Assembly: GCA_964530825.1 (NCBI GenBank)
Contig: CAZHCA010000001.1
Location: forward strand, 1 to 64,000
DNA from: CAZHCA01 sp964530825
GTDB taxonomy: Bacteria; Bacteroidota; Bacteroidia; Chitinophagales; Saprospiraceae
Direction: 5' to 3'
DNA length: 64,000 nucleotides
Made by a program: the position numbers and the translations under genes. Shown in pieces: positions 45,589 through 54,863 of the stretch (position 1 is the first letter of the stretch; each line of letters begins with the position of its first letter). The notes beneath the pieces are model-generated. The model did not search any database. It was given only the letters and a program-made list of their open reading frames with translations, and was not told where the DNA came from.

Positions 45589-45672
45589 TAGCAGTCCGTA
45601 CGTGGCGAAAGATATGAAAAATAGGGATCTAATGTCAGCCTAACCATTTCGGATCGGGTTTGTTAACCGGGT

Positions 45673-46173
45673 ATGAAAAATAAAAAACGAATCCAGCCGA
45701 AGCCGGGTCAGGAGAGTGTCTGGGACTATCCGCGTCCGCCGCGCGTTGAACCGGTCAGTACCCATCTGCGCATTGTATTCAACAATAATGTCATTGCCGA
45801 TACGAACGAAGGCTATCGCGTATTGGAAACCAGCCATCCGCCGGTTTATTACTTGCCGCCAAAATCTATTCTTGCCGGCGTCTTGAGGCCCATCCAAAGG
45901 CCGTCCACCTTCTGCGAGTTTAAAGGCGGTGCAACCTATTGGGATGTGGTTGTCGGTGATGCAGTAGCGCAAGGCGCCGCCTGGAGTTATCCTAAGATTC
46001 GCAAAGGGTACGAAGCCATCCAGGATTACCTGGCTTTTTATCCAAGCAAGATGGGCGCTTGCTATGTAGGCGACGAACGCGTGCAAGCCCAGGAGGGCGA
46101 TTTCTACGGCGGCTGGATCACTTCTAAAATCGTCGGGCCGTTTAAAGGCGGTGCCGGTACCTGGGGATGGTAA
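45673..46173 (+). CDS. DUF427 family protein
   Basis: A 166-aa protein of the DUF427 family: RIVFNNNVIADTNEGYRVLETSHPPVYYLPP, TFCEFKGGATYWDV, AAWSYP, and an end of KGGAGTWGW. It is a compact cytoplasmic beta-fold with conserved Trp, Tyr and Pro residues and no known biochemical activity. It is a single-gene unit ended by the terminator at 46213. Confidence 0.9.
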   Translation: MKNKKRIQPKPGQESVWDYPRPPRVEPVSTHLRIVFNNNVIADTNEGYRVLETSHPPVYYLPPKSILAGVLRPIQRPSTFCEFKGGATYWDVVVGDAVAQGAAWSYPKIRKGYEAIQDYLAFYPSKMGACYVGDERVQAQEGDFYGGWITSKIVGPFKGGAGTWGW

Positions 46174-46212
46174 AATCCTTCAACATGCAATTTTTTGAGT
46201 AAAAATGCCACA

Positions 46213-46248
46213 GCTGTTAGGGCTTAAGCGCTAACAGCACTTTTTTTT
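46213..46248 (+). terminator. Rho-independent terminator after the DUF427 gene
   Basis: GCTGTTAG (46213-46220) pairs with CTAACAGC (46231-46238) around a 10-base loop, followed by AC and eight T residues. It starts 40 bases after the stop codon. Confidence 0.85.
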
Positions 46249-46268
46249 ACATCCATTTTTCCACCTGC

Positions 46269-48563
46269 TTAATCCCTTCGTAAAACCAAGCGCCGCTCCT
46301 GCAACTCCTCGGAGTTGGCCCCGACCATAATAATGAACGCTCCTGGCTCGGCGCCGAAAGAAAGATCCCGCCGGTAGAAAGAAAGTAGCTCCTCGTTAAT
46401 TTCAAAAGTGACCGTTTGGGATTCTCCGGGGGCTAGCTCTACTTGACGGAAGCCTTTCAGCTCTTTGACGGGGCGGGTTACACTACCTACCAGATCGCGG
46501 ATGTACAGTTGAACGGTCTCCTTCCCGGCTCGTGCACCTGTATTACGGACTTCGACACTGGCAGTGATACCGAGAGCGCCCATTTTCATTTCATTGTCGG
46601 ATAACTGAAGCGGCCCGTATTCAAAATTGGTGTAGCTCAGGCCGAAACCAAAGGGGTAAAGAGGCTCAGTAGATTCATCTGTGTAATGCGACCAGAACAC
46701 CGATCCGAAATCATGCTCGTTGGGTTCCGGCCGACCGGTGTTTTTATGGTTGTAGTAGATGGGTAGTTGCCCGGTAGACCGTGGCATACTGGCCGGTAAT
46801 TTACCGCTCGGGTTATAATCGCCGAATAAAACCTCGGCAATGGCATTGCCCGCTTCCGACCCCAAATGCCAGGCCTCCAGGATCGCTGGAGCATTTTCGG
46901 CAATGTAGGGTATTGCTAGGGGCCGGCCGTTCATCAATACGACGACAACGTTTTTATTAACGGCCAAAAGCTCGCGCAGCAGGTCAACCTGGCTGCCTTT
47001 CAAGCCGATGTCGGCCTGGCTGCGACCCTCGCCGCTCTGCCAGCAGTCTTCCCCTAAAGCAATGATCACCAGGTCGGACTGGCGTGCTAAATTAATGGCC
47101 TCCTCAAAGCCTGAGGTGTCCCCTTCGACAATGGTCAACTCGTTCACAAAATTGCGCTTGCCTTTCGTGAGTTGGTAGCCTTGTGCAAATCGTACCTCCC
47201 GGTCTGCTCCAGCTCGGGTTTGCACGCCTTCCAGCAAGGAAACGGCCGAATTTTCAATGGCTTGGGCGCGCCAGCTTCCCAATGGTACATCTTTGCTTCC
47301 GGCCAACTGCCCAATGATGGCAATGCTTTTGACCTCCTCGCCGATGGGGAGTAGGCCTTGCTCGTTTTTCAACAATACCATCGACCGCCGGGCAATATCC
47401 CGCGCGGCTGCCAACGTTCCGGGCTTTCCGAGTTCGGTTTCTTCCCGCGCTGGGTCACAGTACCGGTAAGGATCTTCAAAGAGGCCAAGCTGAAATTTGA
47501 TCCGGAGGACACGACGTACAGCATCGTCGAGGAGTTTTACCGGTACTTGCCCTTGCCGCACCAGGTCGACCAGAGCCGTTTCGTAAACGTAAGCCTCCAT
47601 GTCCATATCGCTGCCGGCCTGGATGGCTAGTTCGGCTGCATGGGCAGTATCGGCGGCAAAACCATGGGTGATGAGCTCCCCAATGGTTCCCCAATCGGAA
47701 ACGACAAAGCCGTCAAAGTCCCACTGTGCTTTCAGCAGTACCCTTTGCAACATCGGACTAGCCGTGGCGGGTACGCCATTGACCTCATTAAAGGCATTCA
47801 TGAAGGTGGCGATACCGGCTTCGCTGGCTGCTTTGAAGGGGGGCAAAACGACGTTGTACAGGGTAGAAAGGCTCATGTCTACAGTATTGTAGTCTCTGCC
47901 AGCCTCGGCAAAGCCGTAGCCGGCTAAGTGCTTGGCGCAAGCGGCCATGGTGGTGGAATCGCTGAGGTCATCACCCTGAAAGCCCTCAACCCAGGCTTTA
48001 GCCATTACCGATGCGAGAAAGGGATCTTCGCCGGGGCTTTCCATAAATCGCCCCCAACGGGCATCGCGGGTGATGTCGATCATGGGGGCAAAGGTCCAGT
48101 TCAGCCCTGCTGCGGTAGCTTCCCGCGCAGCGTACCGAGCCGAGAGGCGAGCTACCTCCGGGTCCCAGGAAGCAGATTGCGCAAGCGGAATCGGCATCAT
48201 CGTCTGGTAGCCGTGAATAACATCGTAGCCGAAAATCATGGGAATGCCCAGCCGGCTATTCTCGACAGCAGTTTTTTGGGCTTCAAAAATGCCCTCGGCG
48301 GTAAGCACATTGAGCATACCGCCGACGTAACCAGCCCGGATGCGAGCCAGTTTCTGGCGGTTTTGCTCATCGCTGGGCGTCGGACCGGTAAACTCCCATG
48401 AGCCGCTGTACAGTACCAGCTGACCTACTTTTTCCTCTAAGCTCATCAGATTGATCAGGCTGTCAACCTTCTGCTCTATGACAGGGTCTTTCATGGTAGC
48501 CTCCATTTGGGCAAGCAATAATAAGGGCATCAGTACCAGAAACGTGGAGATTGCGCACTTCAT
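46269..48563 (-). CDS. bglX: Periplasmic beta-glucosidase, glycoside hydrolase family 3
   Basis: A 764-aa secreted enzyme of the BglX type (signal peptide ending LLLAQ). Domains: GH3 N-terminal barrel with nucleophile Asp290 in FDGFVVSDWG and KHLAGYG at 211-217, then the GH3 C-terminal alpha/beta sandwich (SMVLLKNEQGLLPIG, VVVLMNGRPLAIP) and a fibronectin-III-like domain (KETVQLYIRDLVGSVTRPVKELKGF). It cleaves terminal glucose from beta-glucosides and cello-oligosaccharides. It is a single-gene unit. No SusCD pair is nearby. Confidence 0.96.
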   Translation of the reverse strand: MKCAISTFLVLMPLLLLAQMEATMKDPVIEQKVDSLINLMSLEEKVGQLVLYSGSWEFTGPTPSDEQNRQKLARIRAGYVGGMLNVLTAEGIFEAQKTAVENSRLGIPMIFGYDVIHGYQTMMPIPLAQSASWDPEVARLSARYAAREATAAGLNWTFAPMIDITRDARWGRFMESPGEDPFLASVMAKAWVEGFQGDDLSDSTTMAACAKHLAGYGFAEAGRDYNTVDMSLSTLYNVVLPPFKAASEAGIATFMNAFNEVNGVPATASPMLQRVLLKAQWDFDGFVVSDWGTIGELITHGFAADTAHAAELAIQAGSDMDMEAYVYETALVDLVRQGQVPVKLLDDAVRRVLRIKFQLGLFEDPYRYCDPAREETELGKPGTLAAARDIARRSMVLLKNEQGLLPIGEEVKSIAIIGQLAGSKDVPLGSWRAQAIENSAVSLLEGVQTRAGADREVRFAQGYQLTKGKRNFVNELTIVEGDTSGFEEAINLARQSDLVIIALGEDCWQSGEGRSQADIGLKGSQVDLLRELLAVNKNVVVVLMNGRPLAIPYIAENAPAILEAWHLGSEAGNAIAEVLFGDYNPSGKLPASMPRSTGQLPIYYNHKNTGRPEPNEHDFGSVFWSHYTDESTEPLYPFGFGLSYTNFEYGPLQLSDNEMKMGALGITASVEVRNTGARAGKETVQLYIRDLVGSVTRPVKELKGFRQVELAPGESQTVTFEINEELLSFYRRDLSFGAEPGAFIIMVGANSEELQERRLVLRRD

Positions 48564-48747
48564 GTCGAGTAGTTTTGCAGTTGCTTGTTAACAGTTTAGG
48601 TCTCTAAAGGCTCGTCTTCTTCTACCTGTAGGCCATTTTCTACCTATCCTACGAAAGGCGGTTCATTGGGGTGCTTTTATGCTGAAAAAAATCTTGGAGT
48701 TAATCTTCTTCTAAAGGTATCGCTAAGTCCAGAATGGTAATTTTTTG

Positions 48748-49464
48748 TCAGATTTTTCCGGATAAGCCATCCGCCAGGCTCTCCAAATCATTTACGGCTT
48801 CCAATACTATCCGGTCATTGAGGTGTTGTACGTACAAAGCAGCTAATTCGCTAATCAGCGAAAGCAGTTCGGTACAGTAGTCCAGGTAGCGCTTTAACTG
48901 AAAGGCTGTCATCGTGCGTTCGGGCGAAGAGGCCGTCGGTTGGGCATCGGCCAGGACGTAGCTGGGGTCCTTGGTGAGTTGGTGCATATCTACAACGTGC
49001 GCCAGGGAGCGTAGCCGGTGTAATTGCGCCAGGGCGATGCGCCGTTTAAAGCGCACTTCCAGTGAAAAGAAAAAGTACAAAGCAATGGATAAAAAAATGA
49101 GTTCGTTGATGGCCGACTCGATGGCCTGAATCCATTCGGCATAACCATCGGCGCCAGCTTCGAGTCCCAAATTCAGGGTAAAGGAAATCACCGTAATCAC
49201 GACGCCTAGAATAAATCCAACGGCGGTGAAAGCCAGTATGCGCAACGGCCAATAGGGGCGACCAAGCTGTAAAACGGTATGGCGAATACTTTCCCCTTCC
49301 AGCGTCAATTCTTTGCTAACGCTCAGAAGCCCGGAATTGAGAAAACGCTCTCCAATACGTTTTTCCAACCGGTAGAGGGTCTTTAAAATCAAATCGACGT
49401 CAAGAGCATCGTATCGCCCCGACGGGGCTGGGGTGGCCCAGTATTTTTGAAATAAGGTCGGCAT
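48748..49464 (-). CDS. Membrane protein of unknown function with two TM segments
   Basis: A 238-aa protein. An N-terminal ~80-residue soluble helical region (LDVDLILKTLYRLEKRIGERF) is followed by two membrane helices (ILAFTAVGFILGVVITVISFTL, ~88-110, and LIFLSIALYFFFSLEVRF, ~128-146). A helical C-terminal region follows, containing KRYLDYCTELLSLISELAALYV. The arrangement suggests a helical bundle scaffold. I do not recognise a family. It lies between bglX and the sigma/anti-sigma pair with gaps of 184 and 249 bases. Confidence 0.75.
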   Translation of the reverse strand: MPTLFQKYWATPAPSGRYDALDVDLILKTLYRLEKRIGERFLNSGLLSVSKELTLEGESIRHTVLQLGRPYWPLRILAFTAVGFILGVVITVISFTLNLGLEAGADGYAEWIQAIESAINELIFLSIALYFFFSLEVRFKRRIALAQLHRLRSLAHVVDMHQLTKDPSYVLADAQPTASSPERTMTAFQLKRYLDYCTELLSLISELAALYVQHLNDRIVLEAVNDLESLADGLSGKI

Positions 49465-49713
49465 TCAAGGGCTTGCATTTGCCAGGTTTAGGATTACAAG
49501 ACCCGCCAAAAATAGATAATCAGGCCAGAATTTTAGTTTGCGCAGTAAAAAATTGTTGGTACAAAAAAATCATATCTATGCTCCGGATACTGGATTTAGG
49601 CCGTTAACCTGTTTGGAAGCTAAATCATTGAAGCATCAAAGGCGGGGCAAGCTAGTTCCCTGTATAGCTGCGAGTTGATGCGAAGAAGCGGGGGTGGAAA
49701 ATAAGCGCCCGAA

Positions 49714-50505
49714 CTACGTCTCCCCCTGAACGACCATTTCGCTCAAGGTAGGGGAAGGCTTACCTCCCGGGTCCTCTAGTGTGATAGCAAAAGCTTGGGC
49801 TTCGGGAATGTAGGGTACTTCTAGAAAAGTTGAGTCCCCATCTATTTGGAGGTCAAATACGCCCATATCAACGGCTTGGCCATCAACGATAGCCCATAAT
49901 TGGTATTGCTTACCCGTAGGCGGTGCTGCGAGTTGGCGTACATCCAGGAAGGAGCGCTGCTGCTCGGTATTATAAAAAACCACTACCTCGGAATTGGGCG
50001 CTTTTGCGGTGCCCTCCAAAATAATGGATCTGTTCTCGGGGTTGCGTAGCACCTTCAGTTGTTGCTCCATGCGGGAGAGTTTATCGGAAGTGTCGGCACA
50101 AGCCGACTCCAGTTCTTGGTACGCTGATTCCAAAAACGCCTTTTCCTTGCGCAATTGGTTTCGCTCCCGCAGCAGATAGAAGGCAATGCCCGTAGCAGTG
50201 AGCAATGCAAACATCAACAGCAGGCTGGCCCAGGGGCTGCTTTTAGCGGAACCAGGGGCCGTTTTTGACAACATTTTATCCTGGCTCTCCAGATTGCTCA
50301 ATATGCGTTCCGTGAGGCCCTCGGGCATGGCCATGGCATTGGCCTGGGCATAGGTTTCAAGCGCCTCTTCCAGCGCATTCAATTCAGCCCGGATTGCCGG
50401 ATATTCTTCGGCCACACGCTCCACCTCCCGCTCTTCCTCAGGGGTGAGCAGTCCAAGCAGGTAATTTTCCAGCTTCCCGGATGCTATGTAAGCTTGAATA
50501 TCCAC
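49714..50505 (-). CDS. Anti-sigma factor, RskA-type
   Basis: A 263-aa membrane protein. The N-terminal zinc-free anti-sigma domain (KLENYLLGLLTPEEEREVERVAEEYPAI, ~11-60) binds the sigma factor. One membrane helix (ASLLLMFALLTATGIAFYLL, ~92-111) and a coiled-coil segment follow. The C-terminal RskA-K domain (VVVFYNTEQQRSFLDV, GKQYQLWAIVDGQAVDMGVF) should face the periplasm. The gene starts 1 base after the sigma-factor stop, showing tight coupling. Release probably follows regulated proteolysis. Confidence 0.92.
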   Translation of the reverse strand: MDIQAYIASGKLENYLLGLLTPEEEREVERVAEEYPAIRAELNALEEALETYAQANAMAMPEGLTERILSNLESQDKMLSKTAPGSAKSSPWASLLLMFALLTATGIAFYLLRERNQLRKEKAFLESAYQELESACADTSDKLSRMEQQLKVLRNPENRSIILEGTAKAPNSEVVVFYNTEQQRSFLDVRQLAAPPTGKQYQLWAIVDGQAVDMGVFDLQIDGDSTFLEVPYIPEAQAFAITLEDPGGKPSPTLSEMVVQGET

Positions 50506-50506
50506 T

Positions 50507-51088
50507 TTACGAAATCCACCAAATTAAAAAAATGATCAATGCCGTCCTGTCTTTGAGTGCCTTAAGTAAATCGCCCAATGCTTTTTTGACACGTGTTTTT
50601 ACCGTGCCCAATGGAATGCCGAGGGCTTCCGTGGCTTCTTTTTGCGTATAGCCTTTTAGATAAAGTAAATCGATGACCTCGCGGTATTTAGGGTCGAGCC
50701 GTTCGATGAGCCGGCGCAAACCCACATCCTGGATATCGAGGTGTTCGCTAAAGCGAATATTATCATGTACGGTGCTATCGAGGCTTTCAGCCTGCCGGCG
50801 GGCTTGAAATTTTTGCGTGCGTACCTTGTCGATAGCTGTGTTGCGAGCAATGTTAACCAGCCAGGTGAACAGCCGCCCCTTCTTGGCATCGTAGGCCTGA
50901 TGATTTTTCCAGATTTTCACCGCTACTTCCTGCATGATATCCTCAGCCACCTCCCGGGTGCCGACGATGCGAAACACAACCCCGTATAGCGCATCGCCAT
51001 ATTTTTTCAGCACTGCCCCCATTGCAGCCTTGTCCTTGTTACGCAACAAGGCAACCAATTGCTCATCGGAAAGGGTGGCGTCTTTCAT
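50507..51088 (-). CDS. ECF RNA polymerase sigma factor
   Basis: I start at the ATG at 51088 (193 aa). The extra open frame before it is unlikely to be translated. Region 2: YGDALYGVVFRIVGTREVAEDIMQEVAVKIW and LFTWLVNIARNTAIDKVR. Region 4: LDPKYREVIDLLYLKGYTQKEATEALGIPLGTVKTRVKKAL. It belongs to the ECF subgroup linked to RskA-type anti-sigma factors (SigK-like). The partner gene is next in the operon. The target promoters cannot be read from this window. Confidence 0.93.
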   Translation of the reverse strand: MKDATLSDEQLVALLRNKDKAAMGAVLKKYGDALYGVVFRIVGTREVAEDIMQEVAVKIWKNHQAYDAKKGRLFTWLVNIARNTAIDKVRTQKFQARRQAESLDSTVHDNIRFSEHLDIQDVGLRRLIERLDPKYREVIDLLYLKGYTQKEATEALGIPLGTVKTRVKKALGDLLKALKDRTALIIFLIWWIS

Positions 51089-51253
51089 GCGGGTGATAAG
51101 ATTCGGACTTTTGGCGATTTGCAGAAATTTAAAGTACACAAATATTTGTAATGACCATGCAAAAGGGCTTGCTGATGTTGACTGTTTTTCTTCCGAACGT
51201 TGCCAAGACTATATGAAAACCGGGGCAGAGACCCACCACGGTTTTGTAAAATA

Positions 51254-51889
51254 CTACTGGGAAACGCTCGCGGCTAAAAGCTGATTGACGGCTTCAATTT
51301 CGTCTGGTAAAATGGTGTGGGGAGCGTTGGGATAAAGGCGTTTATCTACCTTGGCGCCCATGTCTTCAAAAATCCTGGCCGTTTCATCTACTCTGGTCAG
51401 GGGAATGTGCGGATCCACATCGCTGCATCCCATGAAAATGGGTGTACCGGCAAGATCTCCGCGGTAGTTGATGTGGTCAATCCGGTCACCAATGACACCG
51501 CCGCTGTACAGGTACACACCACCGTAACGATTGCCGTTACGGGCCACGAATTCACTGGTCAGGCAAGCACCTTGCGAAAAACCTAGCCAGTGAATTTGGT
51601 GCTTCTGGTAACCGGCTGCTTCCATGTCGGTCAGGATTTCTCCCAGAACCTCCAAGCCTGAAGACAAGCCGGGTTCGTTCTGGCTAACCGGGGCCATGAA
51701 ACTAAATGGGTACCAGGTATGCTCTTGGGCTTGCGGGGCGATCAGGTGGAAGTCCTTTACCGCCAGATGATCGGCCAGGGTGAGTATATTGGTCGCGCTG
51801 GCTCCCCGGCCATGTACCAGGATCATGACTTGCCGGGCCTCTCCGAGTGGCAGGCCACGACTCACGGTTTGTTTGTGGTGTCTAGGCAT
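51254..51889 (-). CDS. Phospholipase/carboxylesterase, MhqD-like
   Basis: A 211-aa alpha/beta-hydrolase of the small carboxylesterase type (as B. subtilis MhqD). The nucleophile elbow is WLGFSQGACLTSEF, the Asp is in GCSDVDPHIPLTR and the His in YPNAPHTILPDE. RQVMILVHGRGASATN is the oxyanion-side strand. It is the last gene of the five-gene operon. Its start overlaps the end of the dioxygenase gene by 8 bases. In B. subtilis the same enzyme pair responds to quinones and catechols. Confidence 0.9.
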   Translation of the reverse strand: MPRHHKQTVSRGLPLGEARQVMILVHGRGASATNILTLADHLAVKDFHLIAPQAQEHTWYPFSFMAPVSQNEPGLSSGLEVLGEILTDMEAAGYQKHQIHWLGFSQGACLTSEFVARNGNRYGGVYLYSGGVIGDRIDHINYRGDLAGTPIFMGCSDVDPHIPLTRVDETARIFEDMGAKVDKRLYPNAPHTILPDEIEAVNQLLAASVSQ

Positions 51890-52838
51890 AACGTTCCGGA
51901 TTCAATACAATTGGCTCTAATAATTTTTCAATGTAAGCCCTGCGACTTTCCTCCCAAGGGGGCAGCTTGAGGCTTTCGCCCAGTTGCTCGACCGGCTCGT
52001 CATATAGAAATCCAGGCGGGGTTGTTGCAATCTCAAACAATACGCCGCCGGGTTCACGGAAATAAACCGAGTGAAAATATTGACGATCCAGCACAGGGGT
52101 GGGCATTAGCTGCGCCTGGATAACCTTTTCCCGCACGGCCAGTTGCGCATCATCATTGGGCGTGTCGAAGGCAATGTGGTGGACCGTGCCGCTGCCCCCC
52201 AAACCGTAGTCGTGCTGATCATCGAAGACAATGTCTATGAGGTGGCCCTCATGGCCATCGCGAGTGCGATAGCGGCGTCTTGGTCCTTCCTCGCCGACAA
52301 ATTCGTGGTCCATCGTATCGACCAGCAGGGACTCGGTGCGTTCGTAGGTCCGCTCCCATAACTCCACACTGTAAAACCCGCGGATACTATCGTCCAGCGG
52401 GATGTGGCCGTAGGTGAAAGGTTGACGCTGGTCATGGTCGTTGAAGATTAACTCCAGCTTCAGGCCATCCCAATCGGTGAAGGGTAACACGGTTTCTCCG
52501 AAGCGCTCAAAAGACGCCTCCTGCGGCACCTCGAACCGTTGTAAGCGCTCCAACCAGTAGTCTTTCGAAGCGATAGGCGCCGAAAAACTGGTCACCCCTG
52601 CTTGTCCTCTTCCTTGCCTGCCGGGCATGATGTTGTGAAAAGGGAAAAACGTGAGAATCGAACCGGGAGAACCGGTTTCATCTCCGTAGTAGAGATGATA
52701 GACATCCGGAGCGTCAAAATTGATCGTTTTTTTAACCAGTCGCAGGCCTAGTACTCCTGCGTAAAAGTCAACATTTTTCTGTGGGCTGGAAGCCATCGCT
52801 GTAACGTGGTGCAGCCCTTTTATGAGTGTCTGTGTCAT
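51882..52838 (-). CDS. Ring-cleaving dioxygenase homologue 1 (MhqO type, VOC fold)
   Basis: A 318-aa protein with two vicinal-oxygen-chelate halves. Each half carries a metal-ligand His/Glu set: LIKGLHHVTAMASSPQKNVDFYAGVLGL at the start, then TVHHIAFDTPND in the second half and YFREPGGVLFEIATTPPGF near the end. This is the MhqO/LinE-like extradiol dioxygenase family. Substrates are probably hydroquinones or catechols. It shares about half its residues by eye with the adjacent paralogue and lies 12 bases after it. Confidence 0.9.
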   Translation of the reverse strand: MTQTLIKGLHHVTAMASSPQKNVDFYAGVLGLRLVKKTINFDAPDVYHLYYGDETGSPGSILTFFPFHNIMPGRQGRGQAGVTSFSAPIASKDYWLERLQRFEVPQEASFERFGETVLPFTDWDGLKLELIFNDHDQRQPFTYGHIPLDDSIRGFYSVELWERTYERTESLLVDTMDHEFVGEEGPRRRYRTRDGHEGHLIDIVFDDQHDYGLGGSGTVHHIAFDTPNDDAQLAVREKVIQAQLMPTPVLDRQYFHSVYFREPGGVLFEIATTPPGFLYDEPVEQLGESLKLPPWEESRRAYIEKLLEPIVLNPERYA

Positions 52839-52850
52839 GGTTTTCCTTAC

Positions 52851-53801
52851 TTAAATTGGTTTGATTTCGGGTAAAATTCTTTCTAGTTGCTCCCGATTGG
52901 GCTCTTCCCACTCGGGTAGCTTGAGCTCCTGGCCCAACTTTTCCAAAGGCTCGTCTATACTAAATCCGGGCGGGATCGTGGCGATTTCGAATAACACGCC
53001 GCCCGGGATCCGGAAATAAATTGAATGAAAATATTTGCGGTCTTTAAAGTCGGTAACCTTTAGCCCGAGTTCGCCGGCAAGATGGTGCCGCATGGCTTTG
53101 AGGGCTTCATCATTTTCGACGCGCCAGGCTACGTGGTGTACAGTGCCGATACCATTTTTACCCTGGTGCAGGTGATAGTCGTGGCGAACGTCGACCAATT
53201 TACCGGGGCCGCCACCTGAGGCGGCAAATCGAGTGATAGATCCCTCCCTGCCCATGTTTTCAAAGCCGAAAATGTCGGTTAGAAAATCGAAGGTAGGCGG
53301 CGCCTCCGCAATGGATAAGGTGACACCGAAGAGGCCGCGAATGGCCACTTTTTCGTTTATTTCATCCGTGATCCAAGGGGGGCGATCGTCCTGGTCATTA
53401 GCTACGATCTCCAGCACCAGTCCGGCAGGGTCCTTAAACTGCAAAAAACGGTCACCGAATTTTTCACCTTCCTGTACGTCTGTACCGGCCTCCGTGAGGC
53501 GGTCCTGCCAAAAGCCCAGCGCAGATTCGGGGGAAGAAAAACTAGTTATCGCTACCTGGCCGGACCCATGTACTCCCTGACGTACATTCTGGCCCTTGTA
53601 GGGGAAGGTCGTCATGATGGTCCCTGGTGTGCCGGCTTCGTTGCCGTAGTAAAAGTGGTAAACGTGGTGATTGTCAAAGTTCACGGTCTTTTTGACCAGG
53701 CGGAGCCCAAGCGTATGGGTATAGAATTGGTAGTCCTCCTGGGCATCACCTACAGTGGCCGTAACGTGATGTAAACCTTTTACAAGGGTTTGGGTATTCA
53801 T
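52851..53801 (-). CDS. Ring-cleaving dioxygenase homologue 2 (MhqO type, VOC fold)
   Basis: A 316-aa paralogue of the next gene downstream, with the same VOC halves: LVKGLHHVTATVGDAQEDYQFYTHTLGL, TVHHVAWRVENDEAL and YFRIPGGVLFEIATIPPGF. The His and Glu metal ligands are kept in both copies. Tandem duplication of this enzyme in one operon suggests two related aromatic substrates. It starts 10 bases after the cupin gene stop. Confidence 0.9.
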   Translation of the reverse strand: MNTQTLVKGLHHVTATVGDAQEDYQFYTHTLGLRLVKKTVNFDNHHVYHFYYGNEAGTPGTIMTTFPYKGQNVRQGVHGSGQVAITSFSSPESALGFWQDRLTEAGTDVQEGEKFGDRFLQFKDPAGLVLEIVANDQDDRPPWITDEINEKVAIRGLFGVTLSIAEAPPTFDFLTDIFGFENMGREGSITRFAASGGGPGKLVDVRHDYHLHQGKNGIGTVHHVAWRVENDEALKAMRHHLAGELGLKVTDFKDRKYFHSIYFRIPGGVLFEIATIPPGFSIDEPLEKLGQELKLPEWEEPNREQLERILPEIKPI

Positions 53802-53811
53802 AAAACATTTT

Positions 53812-54165
53812 TTATTCGGCTAAAGTCACAAAAATGGAACGTCGCAACTCTGGTTTCAAATGCCGGGTTCGGTGACCGCTACCGCTGGTGTCTTCTACGA
53901 GCAGAATGTCGCCGCCACAGAAAATTCTTTTCTCCCCCAATTGCGTTTCAATTTCTATTTCCCCATCCAGTAGAATGATGAATTGCCGGGTGGGCGCATG
54001 GTGAAAATCGTAATCGTAGCCCGGATCGTTTTCCCGGAACAGGAACCGGTCGACGGCTATGCCAGCCGAAATCCGCCCGATCGCTCCCTGGTCGAAGAGG
54101 TCGACGGTCACGTCTTCAAAATGACTGTGACCGTCGGCACCCGTAAATAATCGCGTATACTGCAT
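53812..54165 (-). CDS. Cupin-domain protein
   Basis: The ATG at 54165 gives 117 aa. The longer open frame overlaps yceI and is rejected. It is a single cupin barrel: DYDFHHAPTRQFIILLDGEIEIET (His-rich first motif) and FCGGDILLVEDTSGSGHRTRHL (second motif), with plausible metal ligands His and Glu. Its role in the operon is unclear. A sensor, a small dioxygenase or a cofactor-binding protein are possible. The gaps are 8 bases to yceI and 10 bases to the dioxygenase. Confidence 0.8.
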   Translation of the reverse strand: MQYTRLFTGADGHSHFEDVTVDLFDQGAIGRISAGIAVDRFLFRENDPGYDYDFHHAPTRQFIILLDGEIEIETQLGEKRIFCGGDILLVEDTSGSGHRTRHLKPELRRSIFVTLAE

Positions 54166-54173
54166 GCTGAAAG

Positions 54174-54716
54174 TTACGATTTGATCAGCTGTACGTTCAG
54201 ACTCAGCTTGACTTCTTCGGAAACTACCACATTTCCGGCCTCGGTCACCGCATTCCATTTCAAGCCGAAGGCTTTGCGGTTAATGGTGCCGTTGATTTCA
54301 AAACCAGCTTTGGTGTTCCCATAAGGATCGACAGCTGTGCCAAAGTACTGTACGTCTAGTACAACAGGTTGGGTGACGTCGCGGATCGTTAAATCGCCTG
54401 CTAACCGGTAGTGACCATTTTCTTTTTTCGCAAAGTTCGTGGATACAAATCGCATCTGCGGGTACTGTTCGGCATTAAAAAAATCATCCGACTTCAGGTG
54501 TGCATCGCGTTGGGGGTTGCGCGTGTTGATACTGGCAATTTGAGCAGTGAATTCGATGGAAGCGTTTTCGAAATCTTCGTTTTCACTCTCTACGCGCACC
54601 TCGTATTCGTCAAAACCGCCGGTGACAGTAGATACCATCATGTGGCGTACTTTGAAATTGATTTCAGAATGCATTGGATCAATGCCCCATACAGTGGCGG
54701 CAGTTGTTGTAGACAT
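54174..54716 (-). CDS. YceI family protein
   Basis: A 180-aa lipocalin-like YceI protein without a signal peptide: WGIDPMHSEINFKVRHMMVSTVTGGFDEYEV at the N-terminus, ASINTRNPQRDAHLKSDDFFNAEQYPQMRF in the middle and EEVKLSLNVQLIKS at the end. YceI homologues bind polyisoprenoid lipids such as quinones. It is the first gene of the operon, directly after the sigma-54 promoter candidate at 54757-54772. A lipid-quinone carrier upstream of two aromatic-ring dioxygenases is a meaningful association. Confidence 0.92.
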   Translation of the reverse strand: MSTTTAATVWGIDPMHSEINFKVRHMMVSTVTGGFDEYEVRVESENEDFENASIEFTAQIASINTRNPQRDAHLKSDDFFNAEQYPQMRFVSTNFAKKENGHYRLAGDLTIRDVTQPVVLDVQYFGTAVDPYGNTKAGFEINGTINRKAFGLKWNAVTEAGNVVVSEEVKLSLNVQLIKS

Positions 54717-54756
54717 GGCAGGAATTTTTAGTGATAAAATATTTTACCTTACTCCT

Positions 54757-54772
54757 GTCAAACCATGTGCCA
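54757..54772 (-). promoter_or_regulatory. Sigma-54 (-24/-12) promoter candidate of the yceI operon
   Basis: The minus strand reads TGGCACATGGTTTGAC against the consensus TGGCAYRNNNNTTGCW. GG and the GA of the -12 element are separated by exactly 10 bases, the required spacing. The -12 GC is replaced by GA. It lies 41 bases from the yceI ATG, and the divergent gene encodes a sigma-54 activator. Confidence 0.65.
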
Positions 54773-54863
54773 GAATTCAAGGGGGTGATTATCAGTATTT
54801 TATGGTCTAGGCTGTACAATGCGGTTTCTATTATTTTGGATTTTTCTGATATTTGAGAAAAAA

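Noticed and set aside
53812..54258. 148-codon version of the cupin gene
   Set aside because: The first 31 codons overlap yceI and look unlike protein. The ATG at 54165 fits the cupin fold and the operon spacing.
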